Below are positions 17,051 to 26,831 of a DNA stretch of 64,000 nucleotides, in pieces. The position numbers and the translations under genes were made by a program. The notes beneath the pieces are model-generated. The model worked only from the letters and a program-made list of their open reading frames with translations, was not told the origin of the DNA and did no database searches. The stretch spans positions 372,001 through 436,000 of the forward strand of contig NZ_CP170198.1 in assembly GCF_042434915.1 (NCBI RefSeq), read 5' to 3'. Source of the stretch: Aquimarina sp042434915. GTDB lineage: Bacteria > Bacteroidota > Bacteroidia > Flavobacteriales > Flavobacteriaceae. Each line of letters opens with the position of its first letter. Position 1 is the first letter of the stretch.

Positions 17051-18341
17051 TTTACCTCTAATTATAAAGAGAGAGTTTATCTCAAGAGTTCGTAACAAGA
17101 CTTTTATTATTATGACATTTTTAAGTCCTATCATCTTGATAGGAATGATTGGAGTAATTTCTTGGTTAACAACTCTTAATAATGATGAAATTCGTGAAAT
17201 AGCCTTGGTTGATAAGACAGGACTTTTTGTGAATAAATTTGTCGATACTGAAAATGTGCGATTTATTAATTACAGTTCCAGTTCACTTAATGACGCCAAA
17301 GACTCTGTGGTACTTAAAAATTTATATGGCTTACTTTATATTCCTTTAAAATCTACCTCTAGCGAGTTATCAAAAGCAATTCAATTTTACTCAGAGGATT
17401 CTCCCAATCCTTCAATAATTAATCCAATAGAGGATCTAATTGCAGAGAAGCTAACTAATCAAAACTTTAAAAGAGAAGGTTTTGATTTGGCAACTATAGA
17501 AAATTCGAGAGCCAAAGTAACAATTCAAATTGAAAACTTTACTGGAGAGAAAACTTCAAAAATGTCTAATTACGTCAAAATGTTTTTTGGTGGGGCAGCA
17601 GGATATTTGTTATTTATGTTTATTATTATCTATGGTAATATGGTTATGCGTTCTGTAATTGAGGAAAAGTCGAATCGAATTATCGAAATTATAATATCGT
17701 CTGTAAAACCCATGCAATTAATGATGGGTAAAATTTTGGGGACATCATTTGCGGGGATGTTACAGTTTTTAATATGGGTGATTTTGGGCGGAACATTGCT
17801 TATAATTGCGAGTACATTTTTTGAAGTTTCGCCTGCGCCAGTCTCGTCGAGCGCTGGACTCGATATGGTACAATCCAATTCCAGTGAAATAGCTTTAGTA
17901 CTTCAGGATATTCTTAGATTACCGTTGGTTTTTCTAGTTTGTTTATTTTTTGTGTATTTTATTGGAGGTTATTTTTTGTACAGTTCTATTTATGCGGCTA
18001 TTGGAGCTGCTGTTGATAGCGAGACAGATTCTCAACAATTTATGATGCCTGTATTGATTCCTTTAATGTTAGGAATTTATGTTGGCTTTTTCTCTGTAAT
18101 TGAAAATCCACATGGAACAGTTTCTACAATTTTTTCTATGATACCATTAACGTCTCCTGTTGTGATGCTTATGAGAATCCCATTTGGTGTTGCTTGGTAT
18201 GAAATTTTAATTTCTGTAATAATTCTATTCGGAAGTGTTATTTTTATGACTTGGTTTGCGGGCCGAATTTATCGGGTTGGTATCCTAATGTACGGTAAAA
18301 AAGCGAGTTATAAAGAAATATGGAAATGGTTAAAATATTAA
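17043..18341 (+). CDS. ABC-2 family permease, NatB-like
   Basis: With ATG at 17043 (MNNLPLIIKREFISRVRNKTF, the family-typical beginning) the protein is 432 aa and overlaps the ATPase gene by 8 bp; a longer reading from 17013 is less likely. One membrane helix near the N-terminus is followed by a large outside domain (about 45-180), then five to six helices. MRSVIEEKSNRIIEIIISSVKP is the hallmark of the NatB/YhaP group. It is the membrane half of the exporter whose substrate may be ions or small toxic molecules; this cannot be settled here. Confidence 0.9.
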   Translation: MNNLPLIIKREFISRVRNKTFIIMTFLSPIILIGMIGVISWLTTLNNDEIREIALVDKTGLFVNKFVDTENVRFINYSSSSLNDAKDSVVLKNLYGLLYIPLKSTSSELSKAIQFYSEDSPNPSIINPIEDLIAEKLTNQNFKREGFDLATIENSRAKVTIQIENFTGEKTSKMSNYVKMFFGGAAGYLLFMFIIIYGNMVMRSVIEEKSNRIIEIIISSVKPMQLMMGKILGTSFAGMLQFLIWVILGGTLLIIASTFFEVSPAPVSSSAGLDMVQSNSSEIALVLQDILRLPLVFLVCLFFVYFIGGYFLYSSIYAAIGAAVDSETDSQQFMMPVLIPLMLGIYVGFFSVIENPHGTVSTIFSMIPLTSPVVMLMRIPFGVAWYEILISVIILFGSVIFMTWFAGRIYRVGILMYGKKASYKEIWKWLKY

Positions 18342-18342
18342 A

Positions 18343-19257
18343 ATGATTCAAGAAAAGATAGCCGATCAAGTCGAAGAAGTAATTAAAGAAGATATTTGGG
18401 GAAGTATTAGAGAGTTTTTGCTTTATGAAATTTTTAGAGTTGGTTCAGAAAAAGATCCCATAGTATTAACGGTTTGGCTCTTACTTTTTGTAATTTTTAT
18501 TTTTTTAGCTACTTCAATCGTTTTAAAATTTATAAGTCGAGTAGCAACACGAAAACTACCTCACGAGAGTAAAGTTAAATTTATATCGGTATTTTCGTTT
18601 CTTAAATACTTTGTAAACGTTATAGTACTTCTAGTTGCTCTAGATAGTATTGGCTTTAATATTACCGCCGTATTTGCAGCATCTGCCGCTTTATTAGTTG
18701 GTGTAGGTCTGGCTCTACAAACGCTTATTCAGGATATAATTTCTGGAATTTTCATTTTTGTAGACCAAACAGTTCACGTTGGCGATATTATAGAATTAGA
18801 AGGTAAGGTTGGGCGAGTCGAAGAAATTAAATTAAGAACAACACGAGCGGTAACTATAGATAATAAAGTATTGGTGATCCCCAATCATAAATATTTGACA
18901 TCCACGCTATATAATTGGACTCAAAATGGAACGCTGACTAGAGAATCGGTCGAGGTTGGTGTTGCATATGGCAGTGATGTCAATCTGGTTAAGGATCTGT
19001 TAATAAAAGCAGCATTAAATAATAAAAATGTCTTAAAAAGCCCAGAACCTTTAGTCCTTTTTACAGAATTTGCAGATAGTTCGTTAAATTTCAAAATTGT
19101 TTTTACACTCAATGATAGTTTTTCTAGTGCTATTCCTAAGAGTGAAATACGTTTTGAAATTGATCGTTTATTTAGGGAACATAACGTCGTTATTCCTTTT
19201 CCTCAACGTGATATTCATGTAATTAATCAGATGGTAACCAAAAACGAAATGAACTAA
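18343..19257 (+). CDS. Small-conductance mechanosensitive channel, MscS family
   Basis: A 304-aa protein with membrane helices at about 35-55, 80-100 and 105-125. The pore helix (VFAASAALLVGVGLALQTLIQDIISGIFI) is the glycine/alanine-rich TM3 of MscS. The beta domain follows (VHVGDIIELEGKVGRVEEIKLRTT, IPNHKYLTSTLYNW), ending with the alpha-beta domain near PQRDIHV. It releases solutes at hypo-osmotic shock. It starts 1 bp after the permease stop, so transcription with the exporter is likely. Confidence 0.94.
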   Translation: MIQEKIADQVEEVIKEDIWGSIREFLLYEIFRVGSEKDPIVLTVWLLLFVIFIFLATSIVLKFISRVATRKLPHESKVKFISVFSFLKYFVNVIVLLVALDSIGFNITAVFAASAALLVGVGLALQTLIQDIISGIFIFVDQTVHVGDIIELEGKVGRVEEIKLRTTRAVTIDNKVLVIPNHKYLTSTLYNWTQNGTLTRESVEVGVAYGSDVNLVKDLLIKAALNNKNVLKSPEPLVLFTEFADSSLNFKIVFTLNDSFSSAIPKSEIRFEIDRLFREHNVVIPFPQRDIHVINQMVTKNEMN

Positions 19258-19260
19258 TAT

Positions 19261-20193
19261 ATGAAGAACGCCCAATCTTACCTACATGCTATTACCTACA
19301 AATTAAGTATGCTATGCATATTATTTTATACAACCAATCTTGTAGCTCAAAGTACAGATTTGGCAAGAATAGAGTACGCCAACATTCCGCAAGCAGATAG
19401 CAAAAATTTATACAGTCGTTTTAGATTTATGGCTAATATTCCTTTCAAATTAAATGAGAAAGGTGCTTATCTTGTGGTCGGTACTCAGTATCGTCTTAAT
19501 ACCTTAGACATCCAAGATGGAACCGAAAATTTGCAGGGTTTTAATAAAAGTGGATTGGATGACTTTCATACCATTGGATTAGAACTTGGATATACTTTTA
19601 AAATGAGTGAAATCTGGCGTTTTGGAGCAAAATTTGGAACACGGCTTTCTTCAAATATTGAAAACAATAATTTAGAGACAGACGATTTTAGATATACCAT
19701 ATCTTCATACTTTATAAGAAGTAAGAAAGGAGAGGGTGTACGTCAACCTTCTAGGCTAATACTTGGGTTTCAATTTACCTATCCTTCAAGCATAAACTTC
19801 CCATTACCTATTGTAAACTATTATAAAAAGTTTCATCCAAAATGGTCTTATGCAGTCGGAACCCCAAAAACCAATATTAAGCATCTCATCAATGATAAAA
19901 ACACGATTCAATTATTTGCAAGTCTCGATCGTTTTTATGGAAATATACAGAGAAATAGAAGCTTTATAGATCAAGATGGTATTGTGCAAGTAGCAGAGAA
20001 TGTTTCAATGTTAACAATACTTGGAGCTGTTGGATATGAGCATTTTTTTACAAAACATATTCTATTCTATGCTTATGGTGGCTATACGCTAAGTAATGAA
20101 ATTAGATTGCGCAACGGTGATCAAGAAAATATACTTACTATTAATGATAAAAATACGTTCTATCTACGTAGTGGAATCAAATTAAAAATATGA
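19261..20193 (+). CDS. Predicted outer-membrane beta-barrel (DUF6268-like)
   Basis: A 310-aa protein with a signal sequence ending near VAQS (residue about 30) and alternating amphipathic strands through the rest, ending in an aromatic/hydrophobic last strand (FYLRSGIKLKI). The opening of the mature protein (LARIEYANIPQ) suggests DUF6268, which I recall rather than verify. It lies 3 bp after the MscS stop and overlaps the regulator gene that follows, so it belongs to the same transcript. Function is unknown. Confidence 0.7.
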   Translation: MKNAQSYLHAITYKLSMLCILFYTTNLVAQSTDLARIEYANIPQADSKNLYSRFRFMANIPFKLNEKGAYLVVGTQYRLNTLDIQDGTENLQGFNKSGLDDFHTIGLELGYTFKMSEIWRFGAKFGTRLSSNIENNNLETDDFRYTISSYFIRSKKGEGVRQPSRLILGFQFTYPSSINFPLPIVNYYKKFHPKWSYAVGTPKTNIKHLINDKNTIQLFASLDRFYGNIQRNRSFIDQDGIVQVAENVSMLTILGAVGYEHFFTKHILFYAYGGYTLSNEIRLRNGDQENILTINDKNTFYLRSGIKLKI

Positions 20194-21356
20194 TGGCAAA
20201 AATTTTAATAATCGAAGATGAATCTGCAATTAGACGTGTCTTAAGCAAGATATTATCCGAAGAGAATCCCAAATACCAAGTGTTCGAGGCTTCAGATGGT
20301 CTGGAGGGGATAGAAGTGATAAAGAATGAAGATTTTGATCTTGTTTTATGCGATATTAAAATGCCAAAAATGGATGGTGTTGAAGTGCTAGAGGCTGTAA
20401 AGAAAATAAAACCAGAGATTCCAATGGTTATGATTTCGGGTCACGGAGATCTTGATACCGCGGTTAATACGATGCGATTGGGTGCATTTGATTATATTTC
20501 AAAACCCCCAGATCTTAATAGATTATTGAACACGGTACGTAATGCATTGGATCGAAAGGAGCTTGTTGTAGAAAATAAGATGCTCAAAAAGAAAGTCTCT
20601 AAGAATTATGAGATGATAGGAGCTTCTACAGCAATTTCGGATATTAAGAATATTATCGAAAAAGTAGCAGCTACAGATGCGCGAGTGCTAATTACGGGAC
20701 CTAATGGAACAGGAAAAGAGTTAGTGGCACACTGGCTACATCAAAAAAGTGAGCGTGTTAAAGGGCCAATGATAGAAGTCAATTGTGCAGCAATACCAGG
20801 AGAACTCATTGAGAGCGAATTATTTGGTCATGTAAAAGGTGCTTTTACCTCTGCCAATAAAGATCGAGCAGGTAAATTTGAAGCAGCCAATGGCGGTACT
20901 ATCTTTTTAGACGAAATTGGAGACATGAGTTTATCTGCTCAAGCCAAAGTATTACGTGCTTTACAAGAAAATAAAATTCAGCGAGTTGGAAGTGATAAGG
21001 ATATAAAAGTAGATGTTAGGATTGTAGCCGCTACTAACAAAGACCTTAAAAAAGAAATTGCCAATAATAAATTTAGAGAAGATTTATATCATCGACTAGC
21101 TGTTATTTTAATTAAAGTTCCTTCGCTCAATGATCGTAGAGAAGATATCCCTCTGTTGATAGAACATTTTTCAAAAAAGATAGCCGAGCAACAAGGCATG
21201 TTATTAAAAAAATTTAGTCCAAAAGCGATTAAGCAATTACAGCAATATGATTGGACTGGTAATATTAGAGAACTGCGTAATGTGGTCGAACGTTTGATAA
21301 TACTAGGTGGCAATGAGATAAGTGAAGATGATGTAAAGCTTTTTGCAGCTAAATAA
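20190..21356 (+). CDS. NtrC-like response regulator lacking HTH
   Basis: A 388-aa protein: receiver domain (residues 1-120; acidic pocket ED, phospho-acceptor in LCDIKMPKMDG, switch Lys in ISKPPD) and sigma-54-type AAA+ domain (about 140-388; Walker A GPNGTGKE, Walker B GGTIFLDEIGDM, arginine fingers in FREDLYHRL, and WTGNIRELRNVVERL at the end). The protein stops right after the AAA+ domain: the Fis-type helix-turn-helix of NtrC is missing. The sigma-54 contact loop reads GAFTSA instead of GAFTGA. It overlaps the barrel gene by 4 bp (ATGA). Its partner kinase is not in the window. Confidence 0.92.
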   Translation: MMAKILIIEDESAIRRVLSKILSEENPKYQVFEASDGLEGIEVIKNEDFDLVLCDIKMPKMDGVEVLEAVKKIKPEIPMVMISGHGDLDTAVNTMRLGAFDYISKPPDLNRLLNTVRNALDRKELVVENKMLKKKVSKNYEMIGASTAISDIKNIIEKVAATDARVLITGPNGTGKELVAHWLHQKSERVKGPMIEVNCAAIPGELIESELFGHVKGAFTSANKDRAGKFEAANGGTIFLDEIGDMSLSAQAKVLRALQENKIQRVGSDKDIKVDVRIVAATNKDLKKEIANNKFREDLYHRLAVILIKVPSLNDRREDIPLLIEHFSKKIAEQQGMLLKKFSPKAIKQLQQYDWTGNIRELRNVVERLIILGGNEISEDDVKLFAAK

Positions 21357-21388
21357 TCGTTAAACTACATATTTAATTTTTTTAATAC

Positions 21389-21931
21389 ATGCAAACGAGC
21401 ATCCCCAAACGGCTCTTTACAAATGTTTTACTACTACTATGTAGTACATTATGTCATGCTCAATACGAACCGAATAGTCTCAATTTTGGACTATCTGTTA
21501 ATAAAAATTTTGGATTAGCAAACGAGCTAGGAGCAGGAGCCAGAGTTGAATATGCACCCAATTGTTTTACAACCTATTTAGCAGAATTTACACACCAATT
21601 TATGATTCTAGCCGATAAAGAGGATAAGCAATCAGGGTATAGTGAGTTAGCATTTGGTGTCAACTTAATACTTTTTAATTGGTATCCTACCACTATAACA
21701 GCAGGCATTGGCTATGTCGGTAATAATGAATCTAGTCTAGACGAACGCGTAGATAAAGCGTTTCTGGTTTTACAAAGTGGAAACTTAAATCATGGAGCTC
21801 AAATTAAATTAAGAGCTTTGTACCAATTTACTGTACCTGTACATATCTATGCAGAGTTCAATATTAAAAGTTTAGGAAGGCGTTATGATACGTTTACAAT
21901 AGGGTTTAACTATGACTTTGCAGCGCGCTAA
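21389..21931 (+). CDS. Small outer-membrane beta-barrel protein, 180 aa
   Basis: A signal sequence (residues about 1-24, ending CHAQ) is followed by roughly eight amphipathic strands, as in small OmpX/OmpW-like barrels, with a last strand ending FTIGFNYDFAAR. No family was recognised. It lies 32 bp after the regulator gene and probably ends the six-gene run that begins at 16121. Confidence 0.7.
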   Translation: MQTSIPKRLFTNVLLLLCSTLCHAQYEPNSLNFGLSVNKNFGLANELGAGARVEYAPNCFTTYLAEFTHQFMILADKEDKQSGYSELAFGVNLILFNWYPTTITAGIGYVGNNESSLDERVDKAFLVLQSGNLNHGAQIKLRALYQFTVPVHIYAEFNIKSLGRRYDTFTIGFNYDFAAR

Positions 21932-22011
21932 CTAAGGTATCAACGATCCACAGTCTTTATTTTTTCTTAGTTGAAATCTTTAGTATCTTCGAGAACTTAT
22001 TACGCAGCATT

Positions 22012-22890
22012 ATGAAAAAGATAACACCTTCTGATTTTCAGGTTACCCAATCAATTAACATTAAACAAGAAGCAACTACGTATGATTTGGATGCTAGCGA
22101 AAAAAAGATAGAAAATGAGTTAGAGAACGTTCGAGAGAAGCTAGGAAGCTTACAAGATACAATGTATGCTCATGACAAATATGCTGTATTAGTCTGTTTA
22201 CAAGGTATGGATACTGCTGGAAAAGACAGTTTGATTCGGGAGGTTTTTAAGGATTTTAATAGTAGAGGTGTTGTTGTGCATAGTTTTAAAGTTCCTACAG
22301 AGCTAGAGCGAAGCCATGATTATCTTTGGCGACATTATATTGCCCTGCCACAACGCGGTAAGTTTGGCGTCTTTAATAGAACACATTATGAAAATGTTTT
22401 AGTCACGAGAGTGCATCCCGAATATATTTTAGGTGAAAATTTACCCGATGTAAGTAGTATAGCAGATATTGACGATGCATTTTGGGAAAAACGATTTGAT
22501 CAAATTCGAAATTTTGAAAAGCATTTGGCAGATAACGGTACTATTATATTTAAGTTTTTCTTACACTTATCAAAAGAAGAGCAAAAGGACAGGTTATTGC
22601 GACGTCTGGATAAAAAAGAAAAAAACTGGAAATTCTCTGCAGGAGACCTTAAAGAAAGAGCCCTTTGGGATAGGTATGAAGAGTATTATGAAGATGCTAT
22701 TAATAAAACATCAAAATCGCATGCTCCTTGGTTTGTAATCCCAGCAGACGATAAACCGACAGCGCGTTATATTGTGGCTAAGATACTGTTGGATACGTTA
22801 AAACAATATACCGACATTAAAGAACCCGAATTGGATACAGAAACACAAAAAAACATCGAATTTTACAAGGCTCAACTACGTAAGGAGTAG
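22012..22890 (+). CDS. ppk2: Polyphosphate kinase 2 family protein
   Basis: A 292-aa PPK2 enzyme with Walker A LQGMDTAGKDS, lid-module start SFKVPTELERSHDYLWRHY, GVFNRTHYENVLVTRVHPE (the conserved N-R-S/T-x-Y-E), FHL-S-K-E-EQ and an arginine-rich lid segment. Single-domain PPK2s move phosphate between polyphosphate and nucleotides; the length and motifs fit class III, which can phosphorylate AMP and ADP. It is cytoplasmic, linking energy storage and nucleotide pools. The M28 peptidase gene starts 13 bp downstream. Confidence 0.93.
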   Translation: MKKITPSDFQVTQSINIKQEATTYDLDASEKKIENELENVREKLGSLQDTMYAHDKYAVLVCLQGMDTAGKDSLIREVFKDFNSRGVVVHSFKVPTELERSHDYLWRHYIALPQRGKFGVFNRTHYENVLVTRVHPEYILGENLPDVSSIADIDDAFWEKRFDQIRNFEKHLADNGTIIFKFFLHLSKEEQKDRLLRRLDKKEKNWKFSAGDLKERALWDRYEEYYEDAINKTSKSHAPWFVIPADDKPTARYIVAKILLDTLKQYTDIKEPELDTETQKNIEFYKAQLRKE

Positions 22891-22903
22891 GTATTAGAAA
22901 ACA

Positions 22904-24322
22904 ATGATAATGACAAAATTTATGGATATTAAAAAAGTGTTTGTTTGTTTATACATGTTGGCTATCATTCAAGGCAACGCACAATCAACCGTAGGTAAAG
23001 AGGATAGAACACAATTAAAAAAAATATACGATACAGCACTTCTAGAGGGTAATAGTTATCAATGGTTAGATCATTTGTCTAATCAAATTGGAGCACGTCT
23101 ATCGGGATCTCTTAACGCACAAAAAGCTGTAGAATGGGGAAAAGAAGAGTTAGAAAAACTTGGACTGGATAAAGTTTGGTTACAACCAGTGATGGTGCCA
23201 AAATGGACAAGAGGTGTAACAGAATTTGCGTATATCGAAACAGAACCTGGTAAGTCTACCACCGTACCCATTTGCGCATTAGGAGGTTCTGTTCCCACAC
23301 TTATTGGCGGTATCAAGGCACCTATTATTGAAGTTAAAAGCTTAGAAGCACTTGAGCAACTAGGAAGGAAAGAAGTTGAGGGAAAAATTGTTTTCTATAA
23401 TCGTCCTATGCAGGCAGATTTAATTAATACGTTTGAGGCATATGGTGGATGCGTGGATCAACGATACTCAGGTGCTGCAATCGCCGCAAAATACGGCGCA
23501 GTAGGCGTACTCGTTCGTTCGTTAACCTTGCGATCAGATGATTTGCCGCATACAGGTGCAATGAGTTATGGTGATTTAAAATCTTACGAAAAAATTCCGG
23601 CAGCTGCTATCAGTACCAATGGAGCGGATTTATTAAGTTCAATGTTAAAACTTAATCCATCGATAAAACTTCATATCAATATGAATTGTCGAACGTGGGA
23701 GGATGTAGAATCTTTCAATGTTATTGGAGAGATTAAAGGAACAGAGTTTCCAGACAAATATATGGTAGTTGGAGGACATTTGGATTCGTGGGACCTAGGC
23801 GATGGATCGCATGATGATGGAGCAGGTATCGTGCAATCCATGGAGGTAGTACGCTTATTTAAAAAAATCGGGTATCGACCTAGACATTCTATTAGAGTGG
23901 TTATGTTTATGAATGAAGAGAACGGTTTGCGCGGAGGTAAAAAATATGCTAAAGTAGCTAAAGAAAAAAATGAGAACCATGTCTTTGCACTAGAGAGCGA
24001 TTCTGGCGGATTTAGTCCTAGAGGATTTTCTTTTGATTGTACAGATTCTAATTTCAATAAAGTCTTATCTTGGAAACCTTTATTTGAACCTTATTTAATT
24101 CATTATTTTGCTAAGGGAGGAAGTGGAGCAGACATCGGGCCACTTAAAAAGATTGATAATGTCTTAGCAGGGTTAAGACCAGATTCTCAACGATACTTTG
24201 ATTATCATCATGCCAAAAGTGACACCTTTGATGCTGTAAATAGACGTGAACTGGAGTTAGGAGCTGCTACTATGGCTAGTCTGGTTTACTTGTTCGATAA
24301 ATATGGGGTTGATTACGAGTAA
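22904..24322 (+). CDS. M28 family metallopeptidase, secreted
   Basis: A 472-aa carboxypeptidase-Q/aminopeptidase-like enzyme. The start is uncertain: Met codons at 22904, 22910 and 22922 are all in frame, and the last gives the cleanest signal peptide (MDIKKVFVCLYMLAIIQGNAQ). A PA domain is inserted between residues about 120 and 250. The zinc-site residues are complete: GGHLDSWDLGDGSHDDGAG, FMNEENGLRGG, ALESDSGG and DYHHAKSDTFD. It is expected in the periplasm or on the surface, where it degrades peptides. It follows ppk2 at 13 bp. Confidence 0.92.
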   Translation: MIMTKFMDIKKVFVCLYMLAIIQGNAQSTVGKEDRTQLKKIYDTALLEGNSYQWLDHLSNQIGARLSGSLNAQKAVEWGKEELEKLGLDKVWLQPVMVPKWTRGVTEFAYIETEPGKSTTVPICALGGSVPTLIGGIKAPIIEVKSLEALEQLGRKEVEGKIVFYNRPMQADLINTFEAYGGCVDQRYSGAAIAAKYGAVGVLVRSLTLRSDDLPHTGAMSYGDLKSYEKIPAAAISTNGADLLSSMLKLNPSIKLHINMNCRTWEDVESFNVIGEIKGTEFPDKYMVVGGHLDSWDLGDGSHDDGAGIVQSMEVVRLFKKIGYRPRHSIRVVMFMNEENGLRGGKKYAKVAKEKNENHVFALESDSGGFSPRGFSFDCTDSNFNKVLSWKPLFEPYLIHYFAKGGSGADIGPLKKIDNVLAGLRPDSQRYFDYHHAKSDTFDAVNRRELELGAATMASLVYLFDKYGVDYE

Positions 24323-24353
24323 GTATCTTGATAAATACTAAAGAATGGTAAGA

Positions 24354-24725
24354 TTATAATTTTTTCTTGATTATTGTTTCTGCCCAAGCGATAGCTTCGT
24401 TTATCGAAGAAAAATATCCATAAGAATTATCAAACCATTGTTGTTCTTTTTTAGCGTCTTCAAGGGTGTTTTTGTTGGTAGATACAAAAGCACAACCAAG
24501 CATTCTTTTAGTATTAACTAGTTTATAAGCCTCCTTTTCTATGTCAATTTGATAATCGCGTTGAGAGATAAAAACATACTTTTTTCTTCCGTAATGCTTT
24601 GTTATATCGCCCAGTAATTTTTTACTGTCTTTTAGAGTGAATCGCTTAACATCTTTCATTCGATATATCAAATAGTTATCAAAAAACTCGAGTGATCCAA
24701 AGCTATAGTCAATTTTAACGTCCAT
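24354..24725 (-). CDS. STAS/SpoIIAA-like protein, paralogue 1
   Basis: A 123-aa soluble alpha-beta protein with short strands and helices in the order expected of the STAS-like fold found in many Flavobacteriaceae. It is clearly related to the gene at 58636: both have an FY/EFF strand near residue 13-20, a Y-G-R/K-K segment mid-protein, and end with N-E-A-I-A/Q-W-A-E/D. Function is unknown; related proteins are often described as anti-sigma-antagonist-like. It is monocistronic. Confidence 0.65.
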   Translation of the reverse strand: MDVKIDYSFGSLEFFDNYLIYRMKDVKRFTLKDSKKLLGDITKHYGRKKYVFISQRDYQIDIEKEAYKLVNTKRMLGCAFVSTNKNTLEDAKKEQQWFDNSYGYFSSINEAIAWAETIIKKKL

Positions 24726-24817
24726 AATTTATATAAAATGATATAGTAAAAGTACTGTTTTTTTTGACTGATATTTTTAATTATTTTTATCACATTATTA
24801 TGTAATATTCCAAAGGC

Positions 24818-25168
24818 TTAAAGACAATTAAAGGTTCCTTCACAGACAAATATCAAATACAAGCAAGATACTATGCCTATAATGATATTGAGTATAGGGA
24901 GACTAATTAAAATTTTTGATACTATATATTTTTTATAATAATGAAATGTCCAGCCACTTGCGATAGCAACTATTACCATCATAGGAAAGCTAATTAGCGC
25001 TATGAATAAAATAATAGTATTTATACTCTCTAGAGAACCAGGACTATCAAATATCATGGGAGACATCATGATAAAAGGTAGCGATGCAAACGCGAGTAAA
25101 GCTAGAAGAATGGTTGCAATAACTAGAAAGAGATTGGATGCTTCTTTTTTCAGAGGTATTTGTGACAC
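24818..25168 (-). CDS. Membrane protein of unknown function, 116 aa
   Basis: Three hydrophobic segments (residues about 13-37, 47-70, 83-108) with a short cytosolic N-terminus and a basic loop (HYYKKYIVSK). No family was recognised. It lies divergent to the MATE transporter gene and shares its 105-bp upstream region. Confidence 0.65.
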   Translation of the reverse strand: MSQIPLKKEASNLFLVIATILLALLAFASLPFIMMSPMIFDSPGSLESINTIILFIALISFPMMVIVAIASGWTFHYYKKYIVSKILISLPILNIIIGIVSCLYLIFVCEGTFNCL

Positions 25169-25273
25169 TACAGTTTAGTATTTTAAAAGTTAGAATTAAA
25201 AGTAGGTAAAAAAAAGACATTTAAAAATTCTAATTTCGTTAGATATAATACCTTTATAGGCTCAATAGTCGAT

Positions 25274-26659
25274 ATGCTTACACAATACACCAAAGAATTT
25301 CGTTACAATCTCAAACTAGCTGCCCCTGTTATGTTAGGTATGTTGGGGCATACCTTTGTGGGATTGGTAGATAATATTATGGTAGGTCAGTTAGGTACCG
25401 CGCAATTAGCCGCAGTATCCTTAGGTAACAGTTTTATGTTTATTGCTATGTCTCTTGGTATTGGTTTCTCAACAGCCATCACGCCGCTGGTAGCAGAGGC
25501 AGATGGTGAGGCTAATTTTAGTTCGGGTAAGTCGGCACTCAAACATGGGTTGTTTTTATGTACGGTGATCAGTATAGTATTATTTTTAATTATTCTTGCA
25601 GCAAAGCCGATCATGTATTTAATGAAACAGCCCGTTGAGGTAGTAGAGCTGGCGATACCCTACTTAGATCTAGTAGCATTTTCTTTAATTCCATTAATTG
25701 TATTTCAGGCATTTAAGCAATTTTCAGATGGGTTATCTATGACCAAGTATCCTATGTATGCCACTTTAATTGCCAACGTAGTAAATATAGTACTCAATTA
25801 TTTATTAATTTTTGGAAAATTTGGTTTTCCACAACTAGGAATTGTAGGAGCAGCAATAGGCACTTTATTATCACGTTTTGTCATGCTAGCTTTTTTATGG
25901 GTTTTACTTCGCTCCAATGCTAAAGCAAAAGCGTACGTTACGGCCATTAAGCTGTTTGTATTAGAGAGCACGATGTTGCGCAAAATAGTATCATTGGGAT
26001 TACCCTCTGCCATGCAAATGTTTTTTGAGGTAGGCATTTTTACAGCTGCTATATGGTTATCTGGTATTTTAGGTAAAAACCCGCAGGCGGCCAATCAAAT
26101 TGCTTTAAATTTAGCATCGATGACCTTTATGGTAGCCACGGGACTTAGTGTAGCTGCTATGGTAAGGGTAGGAAATCAAAAAGGTTTGCAACAATATCGA
26201 GAACTTAAGCGCATTGCTCTATCAATTTTGGTACTTACGTTTTTTATCGAAGTACTTTTTGCCATCTTTTTTGTTGTATTTAATTCTCTTTTACCACAGA
26301 TGTACTTGGATAGTAATGATTTGGCAAATGTAATAGATAATAAAGAGGTGATTGAAATAGCTTCTCAACTTTTACTAATAGCAGCGTTATTTCAAATTTC
26401 TGATGGTATACAAGTGGTAGTTCTGGGCGCACTACGAGGGTTACAAGATGTAATTATACCTACAGTAATTACGTTTATTGCTTATTGGATCGTTGGTTTT
26501 CCTGTAAGTTATTACTTAGGATTGTATACAGATTTTGGAAATTCTGGGATTTGGTTAGGACTCTTAGCGGGTCTTAGTGTTTCTGCTATTTTATTGTTTA
26601 TTCGTTTTAAAATACTAAGTGACCGTATGATCATAAAAGGTAGTTTGTTGGATACGTAA
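25274..26659 (+). CDS. MATE family efflux transporter
   Basis: A 461-aa protein with 12 predicted helices in two similar halves. It begins with the family signature LKLAAPVMLGMLGHTFVGLVDNIMVGQLGTAQLAA, and the second half repeats it as IVSLGLPSAMQMFFEVGIFTAAIWLSGILG. MATE proteins expel cationic drugs or metabolites using proton or sodium gradients across the inner membrane. The substrate cannot be predicted. It is monocistronic. Confidence 0.94.
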   Translation: MLTQYTKEFRYNLKLAAPVMLGMLGHTFVGLVDNIMVGQLGTAQLAAVSLGNSFMFIAMSLGIGFSTAITPLVAEADGEANFSSGKSALKHGLFLCTVISIVLFLIILAAKPIMYLMKQPVEVVELAIPYLDLVAFSLIPLIVFQAFKQFSDGLSMTKYPMYATLIANVVNIVLNYLLIFGKFGFPQLGIVGAAIGTLLSRFVMLAFLWVLLRSNAKAKAYVTAIKLFVLESTMLRKIVSLGLPSAMQMFFEVGIFTAAIWLSGILGKNPQAANQIALNLASMTFMVATGLSVAAMVRVGNQKGLQQYRELKRIALSILVLTFFIEVLFAIFFVVFNSLLPQMYLDSNDLANVIDNKEVIEIASQLLLIAALFQISDGIQVVVLGALRGLQDVIIPTVITFIAYWIVGFPVSYYLGLYTDFGNSGIWLGLLAGLSVSAILLFIRFKILSDRMIIKGSLLDT

Positions 26660-26772
26660 TTATAAAATCTGAACTATATAAATTATTGAAAATTAATTTT
26701 TTACGTTTATATAGGTTAACCTATGCTTACTGTTTACCTAGAATGACAAGGTTATTCTCGTATATATGCAAT

Positions 26773-26802
26773 TTGGATTTAACAAATAATTAAGTATCTT
26801 TC
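26773..26802 (+). promoter_or_regulatory. Promoter of the OmpA-family gene
   Basis: TTG at 26773-26775, a 19-bp spacer and TATCTTTC at 26795-26802 match the Bacteroidota promoter TTG-N19-TAnnTTTG with one mismatch. The predicted transcript start is near 26809, about 23 nt before the ATG. Confidence 0.7.
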
Positions 26803-26831
26803 CGCATCCAAATCGAATTAAAAGTAAAAAA

